Shown here one piece after another: positions 11,429 to 22,100 of a stretch of 64,000 nt of DNA (positions are counted from its first letter, which is position 1; every line of letters begins with the position of its first letter). This DNA is from Rapana venosa (taxonomy: Eukaryota > Mollusca > Gastropoda > Neogastropoda > Muricidae). The position numbers were made by a program, and so were the translations under genes. The stretch covers positions 52,307,476 to 52,371,475 of the forward strand of contig CM054154.1 in the NCBI GenBank assembly GCA_028751875.1. Reading direction: 5' to 3'. The notes beneath the pieces are model-generated. The model made no database searches and had not been told where the DNA came from. It was given only the letters and a program-made list of their open reading frames with translations.

Positions 11429-11570
11429 CTCTCCTCTCTCTCTCTCTCCTCTCTCTCTCCCCATCTCTCTCTCTCTCCTCTCTCTCCCTCTCTCTCTCAT
11501 CGCTCTCTCTCCTCTCTCTCCTCTCTCTCACTCTCTCTCTCTCTCTCTCTCTCCTTTCTCTCTCTCTCAT
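11429..11570. repeat. (CT)n tract
   Basis: Interrupted CT array between segment M and the 3' end of LINE B. The equivalent tract is at 14855-14988. Confidence 0.93.
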
Positions 11571-11574
11571 CAAC

Positions 11575-12405
11575 GTGCGTCCATAATCGAAATGTTTTGA
11601 ATGTAGTATTCATCATTTATAATGATACATTTCTAGAAAGTTATCTTATTTCTTTTGTTGGTGCAATGAAAATAAATCGAGATAATTATGTCTGTCATAG
11701 ATAATGTGGCTTTGAGTTGCACGTGCAAAGGAATCTTTTCGAATCTTATCGAAAACTATTTCCCAAATCTCAATAACCTGGACAATTAAATAAAAAGTGT
11801 TCTTCATTCTCTATTTTGGTCTTACAAACAGGACATTGCTTATCTTCATTTTTTGAAACTACAATAGCGATGTATATTAATGTTTAGTGGTAGAACATTG
11901 AATCGTACTTTGAGTAACTCAACGCGAAACATATGTATCCATACTGATATACTTCACTCTTTCAAAAACAGTTCTTAAAGTTTCTATAACAATTTATATC
12001 TATTACGACCCCTGATGGTGCATCCATTCTGGGCAAACAATCTACAAGGCACCTGTTTTAAAGCTGTCAGAACATTTTTTATGTCTCCTACTCTTGGTTT
12101 ACCAAACGATATTTTCCCTGGTTATGTCATAATATTTCCCTGATTTAGAGACCCAGCATTGTTTTCCTTTTCTATCTAGCCACCTAACAACATATTATAG
12201 GCTTTATGTTACAATCTCTCATAAACCATGTGTAATAATTTAACCAGACTCTACACATGCAACATAATTATTATTTACATACAATGGGTAACCTGCCCCG
12301 ATCTCCATACACCATTTTAACTGGTGTCATGGCAGGCACACCTAAGAATCTTTTACAAGCGATTAGATGCACTTTTTCCAGAATGATCTAGCATTTAACC
12401 CCACG
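11575..12405 (-). mobile_element. LINE B, copy 0 (3' part, noisy)
   Basis: Minus strand. This is a noisy equivalent of 14993-15830, with the 3' UTR (CGTGCGTCCATAATCGAAA) at the left and then the C-terminal ORF2 region. The frame is broken by many one-base indels that the 15098-15790 copy lacks. It stops at about 12405, where the sequence jumps to the start of the next duplicate unit. Sequence error and unpurged overlap are as likely as real decay. Confidence 0.78.
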
Positions 12406-12639
12406 GTTAAGTGAGGAATAGAATAGTGGGAGGAGGATCTTTTCTAGGGGTAAAGTGGGTCCCTTTAGTTTTAGGTTTGACTTCAAATTGGACTGAAGCA
12501 AAAGACAACGAACAGACGCAACAGTTTTTTTAAATTTTAGTCTTCTATATGGAAAATGGAGAAGAAGAAAAGAAAGAGGGGAAGAAGAGAGAGAGGAAGA
12601 AACAGAGAGAGAGTATTGAGAAAAGAGAAGTAGAGGAGA

Positions 12640-13092
12640 ATAGAATACGAAAAATTTTTTATGAGGTTTAAATTAACCTTTACAGCTTCTTTACACCATG
12701 CCCTCAGCCCCCCCAAACCATTCCCCTTTCCCCTTAAAAAAAAAGAAACGCAAAGGGAAAAGCCCAAAACATCTCAATTTAATAATTGCATAAAAAGTTC
12801 AAGAAATAAAGACTCAAACAAAACAAAAAAACAAACAACAAAAAACAATGAGCTAATAAAACAAAGGGAAAATATGATTTAGCACACTGAATCCATTTCA
12901 AACTATTTCAGCAAACCCCTCATCTCCCATACCATCCTAATCATGCTTTTCATACAATTTACACACATAGTTACATATACACATACACCTACGTATGAAG
13001 ACACAACAAATATGCATAATAAAAAATCAATCGGGAGAGAGCAGTCAAACGAAGAAAAGAGGGAGAGAGGAGATAAAAGAGAGAGAGAGGGG

Positions 13093-13165
<73 letters not shown>

Positions 13166-14500
13166 CAGACAAGGAGGAGTGGAAATTAAAAGACATTAAA
13201 CCCATGACTTGCATAATATGGAATACAACCAATCAAATTCCATAGACAAAGCAAAAAAAATTAATAACAATTTCAATCAAAACGTTTTGAATAGATGTCT
13301 GTGGTAACTTTTCTAAATGATGACAGACTACTTTTTTCCCTTGAGATTATCGGGGATTTCATTCCATATTTTCCCACCTGATTTATACAAAGATGACATG
13401 AAAGGTCAATTCTTGGGCGGGGAAGAAATAGAACACGTTTACCTCGAGAAGTCTTGACCAAAAATTTTTCATTCAGGTAGGGGGGGTGCTAGATTATTCA
13501 AAATTTTGTACATGAAAATACCTTTATTAAAATGGCATTTGGGGTTTTTAAGGGAAAAAAATATTTAATTTCTTGTAATTTCAGTTTGCAAGGAAGGTTT
13601 GAGGAGTATCACTTTCAGAGAACGTTTTTATAAGCTCTCAAGTCTTTTAAAGCAGTTTTTACTTGCTGAGTCCCAACAAGTTGACGCATAATCAATATCT
13701 GGCTATATGTAAGCGTAGAAAAATATTTTTCCGACTATGTTCATCAAGTAAATGTTTATTCTGTTTAGCTGGAATATCTTTTGAGATAGCTTTTTGATAG
13801 TTTTGAAATGTGATTTGACCAGGAAAGATTTTTGTCTACGGTTAAGCCAAGTAACTTGTGAGAATCTACCTTCCAATACCTTATCATAAACTTTTTAGAC
13901 TTCTTGACATTGTTTTTGATATTTTGTCTTTTCTGCCTTTTTGTTACTATCATAAACTTAGATTTATCAGGATGAAGAGCCATAGATTAAGATCAGCCAA
14001 GAGATACGTTTATCTATATCTTTCTGTAACACATTGCATATTATACTTGCATTAGTACCTTAGTATGAATTGTCGTGTCATCAGCAAACAGTTCACAAGA
14101 AGATGAAACATTTAGTGGAAGATCATTTATATAAATGGAAAATAAGAGTGGGCCAGAACTGATCCCTGGGGGAACCATATGTTATAGGCATGAAAGAAGA
14201 CATTGCACAGTCTTGTAAAACTGCCTGCCTTCTATTTTCAAGAAATGATGATATAATCGAAGTGAAAGTTGGGGAATAAACCATATATCACTAATTTTTT
14301 AGCAAAAGATCATGGTCAATTGTCAAAAGCCTTTGTGAAATCAACAAATACAGCACCAATAACAGATCGTGGGTTTAAAATTTTCATGCCATGTTCTATA
14401 AATTGCTAAAACAGAGTATGACAAAGAGTTTTTTCCGGAAATCCACTTTGATTTGGATGAAAGAGATCATGGTTAAAAAAACAACTGAAGTTACTCTAGA
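12640..14500 (-). mobile_element. LINE D copy 2
   Basis: Minus-strand counterpart of LINE D copy 1. A readable part at 13765-13983 contains MALHPDKSKFMIVTKR and a KLLGLTVDKNLSWSNHISKL stretch. This is the region after the palm (LG-x-T-x-D-x-x-L-x-W motif) typical of CR1/jockey-type RTs, and it is frameshifted in copy 1. FADD lies at about 14070-14092 and the AFD region at about 14330-14350, both frame-broken. Comparing the two copies shows that each breaks in different places, as expected if much of the damage is consensus error. Confidence 0.8.
13072..13172. repeat. (GA)n/(GACA)n tract
   Basis: Counterpart of 9620-9720. GA array to about 13125, then GACA units. Confidence 0.9.
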
Positions 14501-14558
14501 GAGAGACAGACAGGGGCAGGGCAGACAGACAGAAGGGCAGACAGAGAAGAGAAAGAAG

Positions 14559-14836
14559 TATAAAAAGGACAGAAAAACAGGAGACATATCAGATAAGCAG
14601 ACAGACAGGACAGACATACACTGCAGATCAAATGACGATAACAACATTCATAGATACTACTTTCGGTTTTGAAGATTTTTCTCAGAACAGGAAAATTCCC
14701 GTTTCTCTTCTACTTCAGATTACTTCCGGGGCAACAGACACCACAAATGAAATGACGACAGCAGAATTCATAGACGCTACTTTCGGTTTCAATGTGTGTG
14801 TGAGCGTGCGTGCGTGCGTGCGTGCGTGTGTGTGTG
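14559..14836 (+). repeat. Segment M, copy 2, with internal 120-bp duplication
   Basis: Within M, AAATGACGATAACAACATTC (14630) and AAATGACGACAGCAGAATTC (14750) start two related units 120 bp apart. Both continue through CATAGA-x-x-CTACTTTCGGTTT. M ends in GTGTGAGCGTGCGTGCG. It resembles a short diverged tandem and not a coding unit. Confidence 0.78.
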
Positions 14837-14854
14837 AAGTCTGAAGTCTGAAGT

Positions 14855-14988
14855 CTCTCTCTCTCTCTCTCTTCTCTCATCTCTCTCCCTCTCTCTCTCC
14901 TCTCTCTCTCTCTCTCTCCCTCTCTCTCTCTCCCCTCTCTCTCTCTTTTCTCTCTCTCTCTCCCCTCTCTCTCTCTCTCTCTCTCTCA
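14855..14988. repeat. (CT)n tract
   Basis: Interrupted CT array abutting the LINE B 3' end (CACGTGCGTCATAATCG). Confidence 0.95.
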
Positions 14989-15097
14989 CGTGCGTCATAA
15001 TCGAAAATGTTTTGAATGTAGTATTCATCATTATAATGATACATTTCTAGAAAGTTATCTTATTTCTTTTGTTGGTTGCATGGAAAATAAATCGAGA

Positions 15098-15790
15098 TTA
15101 ATTATGTCTGTCAGTAGATAATGTGGCTTTGAGTTGCACGTGCAAAGGAAATCTTTTCGAATCTTTTAGAAACTTATTTCCCAAATCTTCATAGACTGGA
15201 CAATTAAATAAAAAGTGTTCTTCATTCTCTATTTGGTCTTTACAAACAGGACATTGCTTATCTTCATTTGAACTACTATAGCGATGTATATTATTGTTTA
15301 GTGGTAGAACATTGAATCGTACTTGAGTAACTGCAACGCGAAAACAATATGTATCCATTTCACTGATATACTTCTCTCTTTCAAAAACAGTCTTAAAGTT
15401 TTTATAACAATCATATCTATTACGACCCCTGATGGTGCCAGTCCATTCCTGGGCAAACCAATCTACAAGGCTCTGTTTAAAGGCATGTAAGAACATTTTT
15501 ATGTCTCCTACTCCTTGGTTTAACCAAACGATATTATTCCCTGTTATGCATAATATTTCCCTGATTTTAGAGACCCAGCATTGTTTCCCTTTTCTATCTA
15601 GCCCTAACAACATATTATAGGCTTTATGTGACAATCTCTCAGAATCCATGTGTAATAATTTAAACCAGAATCTTACACATGCAACATATGTATTTACATA
15701 CAATGGGTACCTGCCCAGATCTCCATACACCATTTTATCTGGTGTCTTGGCAGGCACACCTAAGAATCTTTTATAAGCGATTAGATGCAC
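15098..15790 (-). CDS. LINE B ORF2, C-terminal 230 residues (open frame)
   Basis: An uninterrupted frame encoding the region after the RT palm of a non-LTR retrotransposon ORF2. It starts at MHLIAYKRFLGVPAKTPDKM, continues through YGDLGRYPLYVNTYVACVRF and a tryptophan-rich stretch (WVSKIREILC, DWFAQEWTGTI), and ends in a C-terminal zinc-binding motif CPVCKDQIENEEHFLFNC (CxxC...H...C), a type found at the end of many LINE ORF2 proteins and thought to bind nucleic acid. The N-terminus is only where the frame opens. A one-base change near 15812 shifts it out of frame with the RT part. It is a fragment of a dead element, not a host gene. Confidence 0.85.
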   Translation of the reverse strand: MHLIAYKRFLGVPAKTPDKMVYGDLGRYPLYVNTYVACVRFWFKLLHMDSERLSHKAYNMLLGLDRKGKQCWVSKIREILCITGNNIVWLNQGVGDIKMFLHAFKQSLVDWFAQEWTGTIRGRNRYDCYKNFKTVFEREKYISEMDTYCFRVAVTQVRFNVLPLNNNIHRYSSSNEDKQCPVCKDQIENEEHFLFNCPVYEDLGNKFLKDSKRFPLHVQLKATLSTDRHN

Positions 15791-15804
15791 TTTTTCCAGA
15801 TGTT

Positions 15805-16476
15805 CTAGCTATTTAACCCCCAAATTTCAGCTGAATATAAGAGTATTGACTGGATTTTGGTATCGAAAATTTTAAAGAATGTGTTTACTGACATTTCCTT
15901 GCAATTCTGAAAAACTTTGTTAAGCTGTGTAACTGCTTTTTTGCCTTTAGTAGCCAAATATGATGTATCTCTCTTTGCACTTATCATAGACGTAAAATTA
16001 AATCCCAAATAACAATAACTGTTAACTACCTCTAACCATTTATTATCAAAGAACCATTTTTCACGTTGTCCTAAGTATCCCCCTTTTCTGAATACAATAA
16101 TCTTGGTTTTGTCTATGTTTACACTTAATTTCATATTATTACAAGTTTCTAAGACCTTTAATTGATTTTGTAAACCAGTCGGTGTAGTTGAAATTAATGC
16201 TACATCATCAGCAAATAATAGGATAAACAATTCAAAAACATCTGGAAACATTTGAGCATCATGCTTACCTTTTTCATTCATAATGTTTGCTAACTGATTG
16301 ATAAACATAGAAAACAACGTGGGGCTTAGCACACATCCCTGCCTTACTCCCATGGGGGTTTGAAACATATTAGTTAATTCAGAATTTGCTCGTATACATG
16401 CTGATAATGACTTATACATAGCCCTAAGTGATACAAAAAATTTACCCTTCACACCTTGATCTTTGATATAACGCAA
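15805..16476 (-). pseudogene. LINE B ORF2, RT palm fragment
   Basis: A 223-residue open stretch holding the core of a reverse transcriptase. It contains MGVRQGCVLSPTLFSMFINQ (fingers/palm motif B region), LLFADDVALIS (catalytic motif C, about 16197-16230), VNIDKTKIIVFRKGG (motif D region) and YCYLGFNF (motif E-like). Cut at 16476 by a frameshift, beyond which 16512-16880 continues in another frame, and at 15805 by another. The family is a non-LTR RT common in marine invertebrates, and I do not assign the clade. Confidence 0.85.
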
Positions 16477-16499
16477 TAACCTGTTATGTTCAACTGTGT

Positions 16500-16880
16500 C
16501 AAAGGGCCTTTTTAAAATCTACAAATGCAACATACAATTTTCTTCCTTTTTTTTTTAGTCATATAGCTCTGAATAGCGACGTACAAAGTAAATATCTGTT
16601 CAACTGTTGAATATGTTTGACGAAAACCTGCCTGGCATTCTGAAATAAATTTATTGCTTTCTAACCAGTTATATAATCGGGCATTCAATATGGTAGTGAA
16701 ACATTTAGATACTATACTTAAAATAGACACTCCACTATAGTTATCAACATCATCATGATCTCCTTTCTTATATAGAGGAATAAGTATGGCTTTAGACCAT
16801 TCTTGTGGGTATATGCCTTGGTCAAAAATTACATTAAATAACTTTACCAAAAATACATTTACTTTTGAACCACCATTTTT
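16500..16880 (-). pseudogene. LINE B ORF2, N-terminal RT fragment
   Basis: Frameshifted continuation of the RT. It carries WSKAILIPLYKKGDHDDVDN, then VSKCFTTILNARLYNWLESN and ECQAGFRQTYSTVEQIFTL, which are the finger motifs preceding the catalytic AFD motif. The latter (KKAFDTVEHNRLL in copy 2) is broken here by a homopolymer at 16548-16557 and a second shift at about 16502. Everything upstream is missing: beyond 16880 the sequence is a GA tract and segment M. Confidence 0.82.
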
Positions 16881-17156
16881 TGAGAGAGAGACAGAGACAG
16901 AGACAGAGAAGAGAGAGAGAGAGTATAAAAAAGGACAGAAACAGGAGACATATACAGATAAGCAGACAGACAGACAGACAGACACTCAAATCAAATGACG
17001 ATAACAACATTCATAGATACTACTTTCGGTTTTGAAGATTTTTCTCAGAACAGGAAAATTCCCGTTTCTCTTCTACTTCAGTTTACTTCGGAGCGCAACA
17101 GACACCACAAATGAAATGACGACAGCAGAATTCATAGACGCTACTTTCGGTTTCAA

Positions 17157-17700
<544 letters not shown>

Positions 17701-17737
<37 letters not shown>

Positions 17738-17758
17738 AATCGGCCAATGTTACATATA

Positions 17759-17805
<47 letters not shown>

Positions 17806-17821
17806 GTATTGTGTGTGTATG

Positions 17822-17865
<44 letters not shown>

Positions 17866-17930
17866 TGCGTGCGTGCGTGCGTGCGTGCGTGCGTGTGTGT
17901 TTGTGTGTGTGTGTGTGTGAGAGAGTGTGT
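17701..17930. repeat. Compound microsatellite: (CA)n, (TA)n, (GT)n, (GCGT)n
   Basis: (CA)n 17703-17734, (TA)n about 17757-17802, (GT)n about 17810-17864, (GCGT)n about 17865-17894, then GT again. Confidence 0.95.
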
Positions 17931-18252
17931 GTGTATGTGTGTAACTGAAAATAAAAATGAAAATTCATATAATAATAATAATAATAAATGGAACTTATAG
18001 CGCTATATCTTGCAAAGACAAATCAAAGCGAATGCATTCAACCCAATCCTACACAGTCATGCAATCAATGATAAATAATCAAAAGTTTAAACAAACAGAT
18101 ATTTACAAACATGGTGCAATGCAGACAAAATCTATGAAATAAAGTTTCGATAGTCAAATGTTTTTCAAAAACACACATACACTCGCACAGGCCGTATACT
18201 TTAGCAGGGTGATAGAACATGGGTTAGATATGAAACAGGAGGTGGGGAAGTC

Positions 18253-18504
18253 TTAGGTTTGAAATAAATATGTCTTGAGGCTGGATTTAAAAGTGTCATA
18301 AAAGTTTCTGGCGAAGAGAGAGAGGAAGGTTGTTCCAGATGGATGGACCAGAAATAGAGAATGAGCGACGGCCAACAGTGGATTGGTTGAATCTAGGTAT
18401 TCGTAGGCACAAGGTATCTGCAGTAGAGCGGAGGGAACGTGAAGGAGTGTACAGGTTAAGACATTCACATAGGTAGGAGGGTGCAGTTTTGTGGAGACAT
18501 TTGT
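18253..18504 (-). pseudogene. L2 copy b ORF2, extreme C-terminus
   Basis: Encodes the end of ORF2, with pieces such as NVLTCT and LHVPSALLQI in shifted frames, a SIWNNLP-like motif and final SLKTYLFQT then stop. It is separated from the rest of ORF2 by the RTE-like insertion. One or two frameshifts within the RSLRSAADT region are evident from comparison with copies d and e. Confidence 0.78.
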
Positions 18505-18514
18505 AACAGAGGGT
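18505..18514. repeat. Target-site duplication, left copy
   Basis: AACAGAGGGT, repeated exactly at 19511-19520. Joining the flanks with one copy restores the sequence seen uninterrupted in L2 copy e near 62010-62030. Confidence 0.88.
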
Positions 18515-18528
18515 TCACTGTTCACTGT

Positions 18529-18837
18529 TCACTGGTCCCGTAACCCGCCAGGGTCGTGGGGGCGCTGCATGGTGGACGAACGGTGGACCAGCTGGCTCCA
18601 CTTAGCGCGGTCGTGGGCAAGTGCCTGGGTGACACTGAAGTCCTCCCCTGTCCAATCACGGATGTCGTCGGCCCACTTTCTCCTCTGTCTGCCCCGTCTT
18701 CTCTTCCCCTGGACTGTTCCTTGCAGGATGGTCTTTGCAAGTCCTTCTGAGCGTGTTACGTGCCCATACCATCTGAGTTTCCCTTTTTTCGCCGTGGTCA
18801 GTAGGTCTTCATAACCCCGCACCTGTTGAGTGATCAT
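18529..18837 (-). pseudogene. RTE-like ORF2, C-terminal fragment
   Basis: About 100 residues with the RWYGHV-x-R and GRQRRKW motifs that end RTE-type ORF2 proteins. It runs into the 3' tail. Upstream continuity with 18848-19399 is lost by a frameshift near 18840. Confidence 0.85.
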
Positions 18838-18847
18838 TCTGCGGACT

Positions 18848-19399
18848 TCATTGTTGGTGACATGGTCCTTGTATGAGATGCCAAGGAGCCTTCGAGCATC
18901 TCATTTCTACTGATGCTTGGATCCTCCTTTGTAGGTCTGCGTTTAGTGTCCATGCCTCACATGCGTAAAGCATGATTGAGGTGACTAGCGCGTTTAGTAA
19001 CTTTACCTTGGTTCCGAGAGGGATGTTTCTGTCTCTCCATATGGTCTTCAGTCTTGCCATTGCTGCTGCTGTTTGTGCCGCTCTTGCTAGGATTTCGGTC
19101 TTCGATCCCTCCTCACTTATGATGGCTCCAAGGTACTTGAAATGGTCAACTGTCTCCAGTTCTTTTCCGCTGAGAGTGATCTTGGTGGTGATTGCTGGGC
19201 ACTGTTTGTCATGAGCTTGGTTTTCTCCGGCACTGATTTTCCATGCCGATCGGGGAGATATTTCGTCCAGTTTCTCACTAGGTGGCCAGTTCCTCTTCAT
19301 TTCCTGCCAGACCGTCAATGTCATCGGCAAACCTGAGGTTGGTGATTGTTCGCCCTCCAATGTCTGACATGTGCCTGGTGTCTTCAAGGCGTCAGTCAT
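18848..19399 (-). pseudogene. RTE-like ORF2, thumb/connection fragment
   Basis: Open fragment covering the region after the RT palm (VDHFKYLGAIISEEGS, then MLYACEAW). The palm FADD motif itself is frame-broken near 19320-19340, where a DIDGLAGNEEELA-type sequence is recognisable. A GVRQGC-equivalent is frame-shifted near 19440-19460. Confidence 0.82.
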
Positions 19400-19479
19400 G
19401 ATTCGTTACGAGGAAAATGTTAAATAGTGTCGGCGACAGTAGACATCCCTGTCGGACCCCAACTGAGTACGAACCATTC

Positions 19480-19510
19480 CCCTACCGTGCCCTGTACAGG
19501 CACGGTAGGG
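19480..19510. repeat. Inverted repeat (hairpin) at the RTE 5' end
   Basis: CCCTACCGTGCC and its exact complement GGCACGGTAGGG, separated by seven bases containing TGTACA. The left arm is RTE sequence (shared with the copy at about 29470-29490). The right arm is absent from that copy and immediately precedes the target-site duplication. Confidence 0.85.
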
Positions 19511-19520
19511 AACAGAGGGT
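19511..19520. repeat. Target-site duplication, right copy
   Basis: AACAGAGGGT, exact match to 18505-18514. Confidence 0.88.
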
Positions 19521-20640
19521 ACTGATCTTATAATCTACTCTCTGTGGCACAGGCAGCCAGTGGAGAGATCGCAAGAAGGGGTAATGTGCTCAGATTTTTT
19601 TCTTTCTGAGAACTATCGAGCTGCGAGTTTTGCATACGTTGAAGGGAGTGGATAGATGTTGCTGGCAGACCAGCTAAAATAGAATTGCAATAGTCCAGGC
19701 GTGAGAGAATGAGAGAAGTGACAAGTTTGGCTGTTGCATCAGTGGACAGGTACTTTCGAATTGCACTAATACGCCGTAATTGATAGTAGCACGACTGACA
19801 GGTCTGGGTGATGAATTTTTTCATAGAGAGTGTGTTCTCGATAACGACACCTAGATACTTCACGGAAGTGGATAAAGGGACTGATGTATTGCCGAGTTCT
19901 ATTGAAGTTGTAATGGAAGAGAGTTTGTGTTTGGTCCCTACAAGCATGGCTTCGGTTTTATCTGCGTTTAACTGTAAACTTGTTTTGTATCATCCAGTTT
20001 TGGATATCTTGAAAGCATAGGCCATCTTTGTCAAGAGAGAAGGCAGATTTTTCAGGTGTAAACACTACTTTGAATCTGAGAGTCATCTGCATAAAAGTGA
20101 TGGTTGATATGATGACGGTTTATTATATGTGATAGTGGAGCAGTATAGAGAGTGAAAAGAACAGGGCCGAGAACTGATCCCTGCGGGACACCACATTCCA
20201 GTTTGGCAGGTATTGACTGTATCTTGTTTACTGCGACTGTCTGGAATCGGTCAGTGAGGTATGAACTGAACCAGGAGAGGGCTGTGCCAGTAACACCGAA
20301 TGTTTTTTTTAAGACGGGAGAGAAGAGTTGAATGGTCAATAGTATCGAAGGCTTCAGATAAGTCGAGTAGAGTGAGAAGGGAGATTTTCCCCGAGTCAGA
20401 AGCAAGTAGAAGTGTATTTAGGGTATGGGCTAGGGTAGTTTCAGTGCTATGATTGACGCGATAGGCAGACTGAAAAGGGGGAAGGAGACTATTTGAGTGA
20501 AGATGGTTGTTGAGTTGTTTCAGAACAACTTTTTCAAGGACTTTAGAGATGAACGGTAGGTTGGATACAGGTCTATAATTCTTCAAAGTGTTAGTATCGA
20601 GGTCGTGCTTTTAGTAGAGGTGTAACTATTGCAGTTTTGA
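19521..20640 (-). pseudogene. L2 copy b ORF2, reverse transcriptase
   Basis: RT domain in several frames. It holds KNYRPVSNLPFISKVLEKVV (about 20515-20590), AYRVNHSTETTL, LLDLSEAFDTIDHSTLL (motif A, about 20330-20372), ALSWFSSYLTDRFQTVAVNK and GVPQGSVLGPVLFTLYTAPL (motif B). FYADDSQIQ (motif C, about 20078-20103) follows. After the palm come MLVGTKHKLSSI, VKYLGVVIENTLSMKKFI, and SLILSRLDYCNSILAGLPA. The YADD box and LSWFSSYL-DR spacing are those of the CR1/L2 group, and together with the tail they support L2. Frameshifts occur at about 20050, 20300 and 20590. Confidence 0.9.
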
Positions 20641-22100
20641 GAGCAGTTGGAACAATTCCTGAAAGAAGTGATGAGTTAACCATTTTTGTGATGGTGGGTA
20701 TAAGCTGTGGAAGGCACTGAGTAAAAAGAGAAGCAGTATAGGATCAAGATCACATGATTTTATTGTCATTTCTTTCAGAATCGTCTTGATTTCTTTCTCG
20801 CTTGTTGGGTGAAAGAAAAGGAGAGGAGTACCAGAGAATTGGGGATCAGGAGGCATAGGTAGAAAGAAGTCTGATCCAATCTGGAGCGAATGTTGCGGAT
20901 TTTATCAGAGAAGAAAGAAGAGAATACTAGCAGGAAGTTCAGAGGTGTTGTGAACAGTAGCATTGGGCTTGCCTTTGCAGATCCAGGAGGTTGATGTGAG
21001 GGAAAAAAGAGATTCATGACGTGGCATCAAGAACTTGAGCAAGTAATAGTTTGTCTTTGCAGAATGATCAGGTTTTGACTTTGTTTATTTGTTTTCGCAA
21101 GAGCTGTTTGTTTATTTCAGTTTTGTTTTTCGCCACTAGCTCGCTCCAGTTGTCGGCGTTTGCGCTTAGCGACCAGGATATCGTGAGTGTACCATGGGGC
21201 GCAGGGCCTATCAGGAAGGACACGGTCAGTGGGAGGTGCATGCTCGTCAAGCAGTATGGCTAAGGACAGTGTTTGCAGTATTCAGAAGGGTCAGCGTGAT
21301 CAGGATTTGTGATAGGCGTTCAGCTGCTTGAGAAGAGAAGGATTGAATGTCAAATGGCCTTGAGATTGCGACGGTGACACGCTTTTTCTTTTTGATAGGC
21401 CTTGCGATGTTGAGAAAGAAAAGAAGGCAGAATGATCAGAACCAGTTCATTAGTGACAGATACAGATGTGACGAGATCTTGTGAAGCATCGGTAATGAGC
21501 CAGTCTAAGGTATGACCTGATCTGTGAGTTGGTTCATTCACCAGCTGGGAAAGAGAGTGTTAGACAGAGAAAGAGAAAGACGCTTGACATCAGGAGAAGA
21601 CTGTTATCGAAATGGAAGTTGAAGTCGCCAAGAATGATAAGCTTTTTAGGAGAGAGGCTGTAGTGATCAAGAAGCGACTGAAACTCTTGATGGAAGACTG
21701 AAGATGTTAGATTGTTTTTTACGGCTGGGAGGTGGACGGTAAAGGCAGCAAAATGTAATAGAATGTCCAGGTAGGTTGAGGTTGAGTTCACAGACTTCAA
21801 AAGATTCATGTGAGAAAGGAAAGGAGTGGCAGAAAGAAAGAACTGGTTGCAGAGTGGATTTGTAGACAACAGCAATACCACCTCCACGGGAGAGTCGGGG
21901 AAAGGAAAGAGTTTTGTATCCAGGTGGTGTCAGTTGTTTGATTTTAGGTTCATGACCTTGTGGGTTGAGCCAGGTTTCTGTGAGAAAAGTTAGATCAATG
22001 TTCTGTTCGAATATGAAATCAGCAAGATAGTCGGCTTTAACATCTGGGCAGACAGATTGCGCATTGAGTAAACATATGTGGAGAAGGTTTGATGGAGGCA
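20641..22100 (-). pseudogene. L2 copy b ORF2, AP-type endonuclease and linker
   Basis: Apurinic/apyrimidinic-type endonuclease of a LINE ORF2, which nicks the target DNA for target-primed reverse transcription. Recognisable parts on the minus strand are a FLTETWL-type motif (about 21965-22000), GGGIAVVYK (about 21865-21895), ILGDFNFHFD with the catalytic Asp and Asn (about 21605-21650), and THRSGHTLDWLIT with the D-W/Y motif (about 21495-21540). The SDH motif near 21430 is unclear. The linker to the RT (20641-21350) contains SEKEIKTILKEM. Several frameshifts break it. Confidence 0.82.

Larger units (their letters stand above)
12415..15822 (+). repeat. Second copy of the duplicated block
   Basis: From about 12415 the sequence realigns with about 8911 onward (GACTTCAAATTGGAC at 8981 and 12480) and stays collinear to about 15822 (equivalent to 12405). 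The unit is about 3.4-3.5 kb and carries LINE D, segment M, a CT tract and the 3' part of LINE B. Differences are mostly short indels. Confidence 0.85.
14993..16880 (-). mobile_element. LINE B, copy 1
   Basis: The best-preserved LINE B on the minus strand, with 3' UTR 14993-15097 and ORF2 at 15098-16880. The 5' end is truncated near the GA/GACA tract at 16881, so endonuclease and ORF1 are absent. ORF2 pieces are annotated separately. Copy 2 at 59902-63373 is very similar and lets frameshifts be located by comparison. Confidence 0.88.
18515..19510 (-). mobile_element. RTE-like LINE, copy 1 (5'-truncated insertion in L2 copy b)
   Basis: A 996-bp insertion flanked by a 10-bp target-site duplication. 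On the minus strand it encodes the 3' half of an RTE-like ORF2. The segment at 18848-19399 includes ITTKITLSGKELETVDHFKY, LGAIISEEGSKTEILARAAQ and LVTSIMLYACEAWTLNADLQ. The segment at 18529-18837 includes KLRWYGHVTRSEGLAKTILQ and RRGRQRRKWADDIRDWTGED. The 3' tail is a short tandem of CAGTGAA (plus strand TTCACTG, 18515-18535). The 5' end is not a clean truncation: the terminal 31 bases form a hairpin (see 19480-19510). Frameshifts separate the two open pieces. Confidence 0.92.

Noticed and set aside
14559..14836. CRISPR-like direct repeats
   Set aside because: Two diverged 120-bp units inside a eukaryotic repeat, not short identical repeats with unique spacers.
15432..15620. Plus-strand frame overlapping LINE B
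   Set aside because: Shadow of the well-supported minus-strand ORF2 fragment.
17701..17930. Telomere-like or origin-like repeat array
   Set aside because: Ordinary compound dinucleotide and GCGT microsatellite; no TTAGGG-type array in the window.
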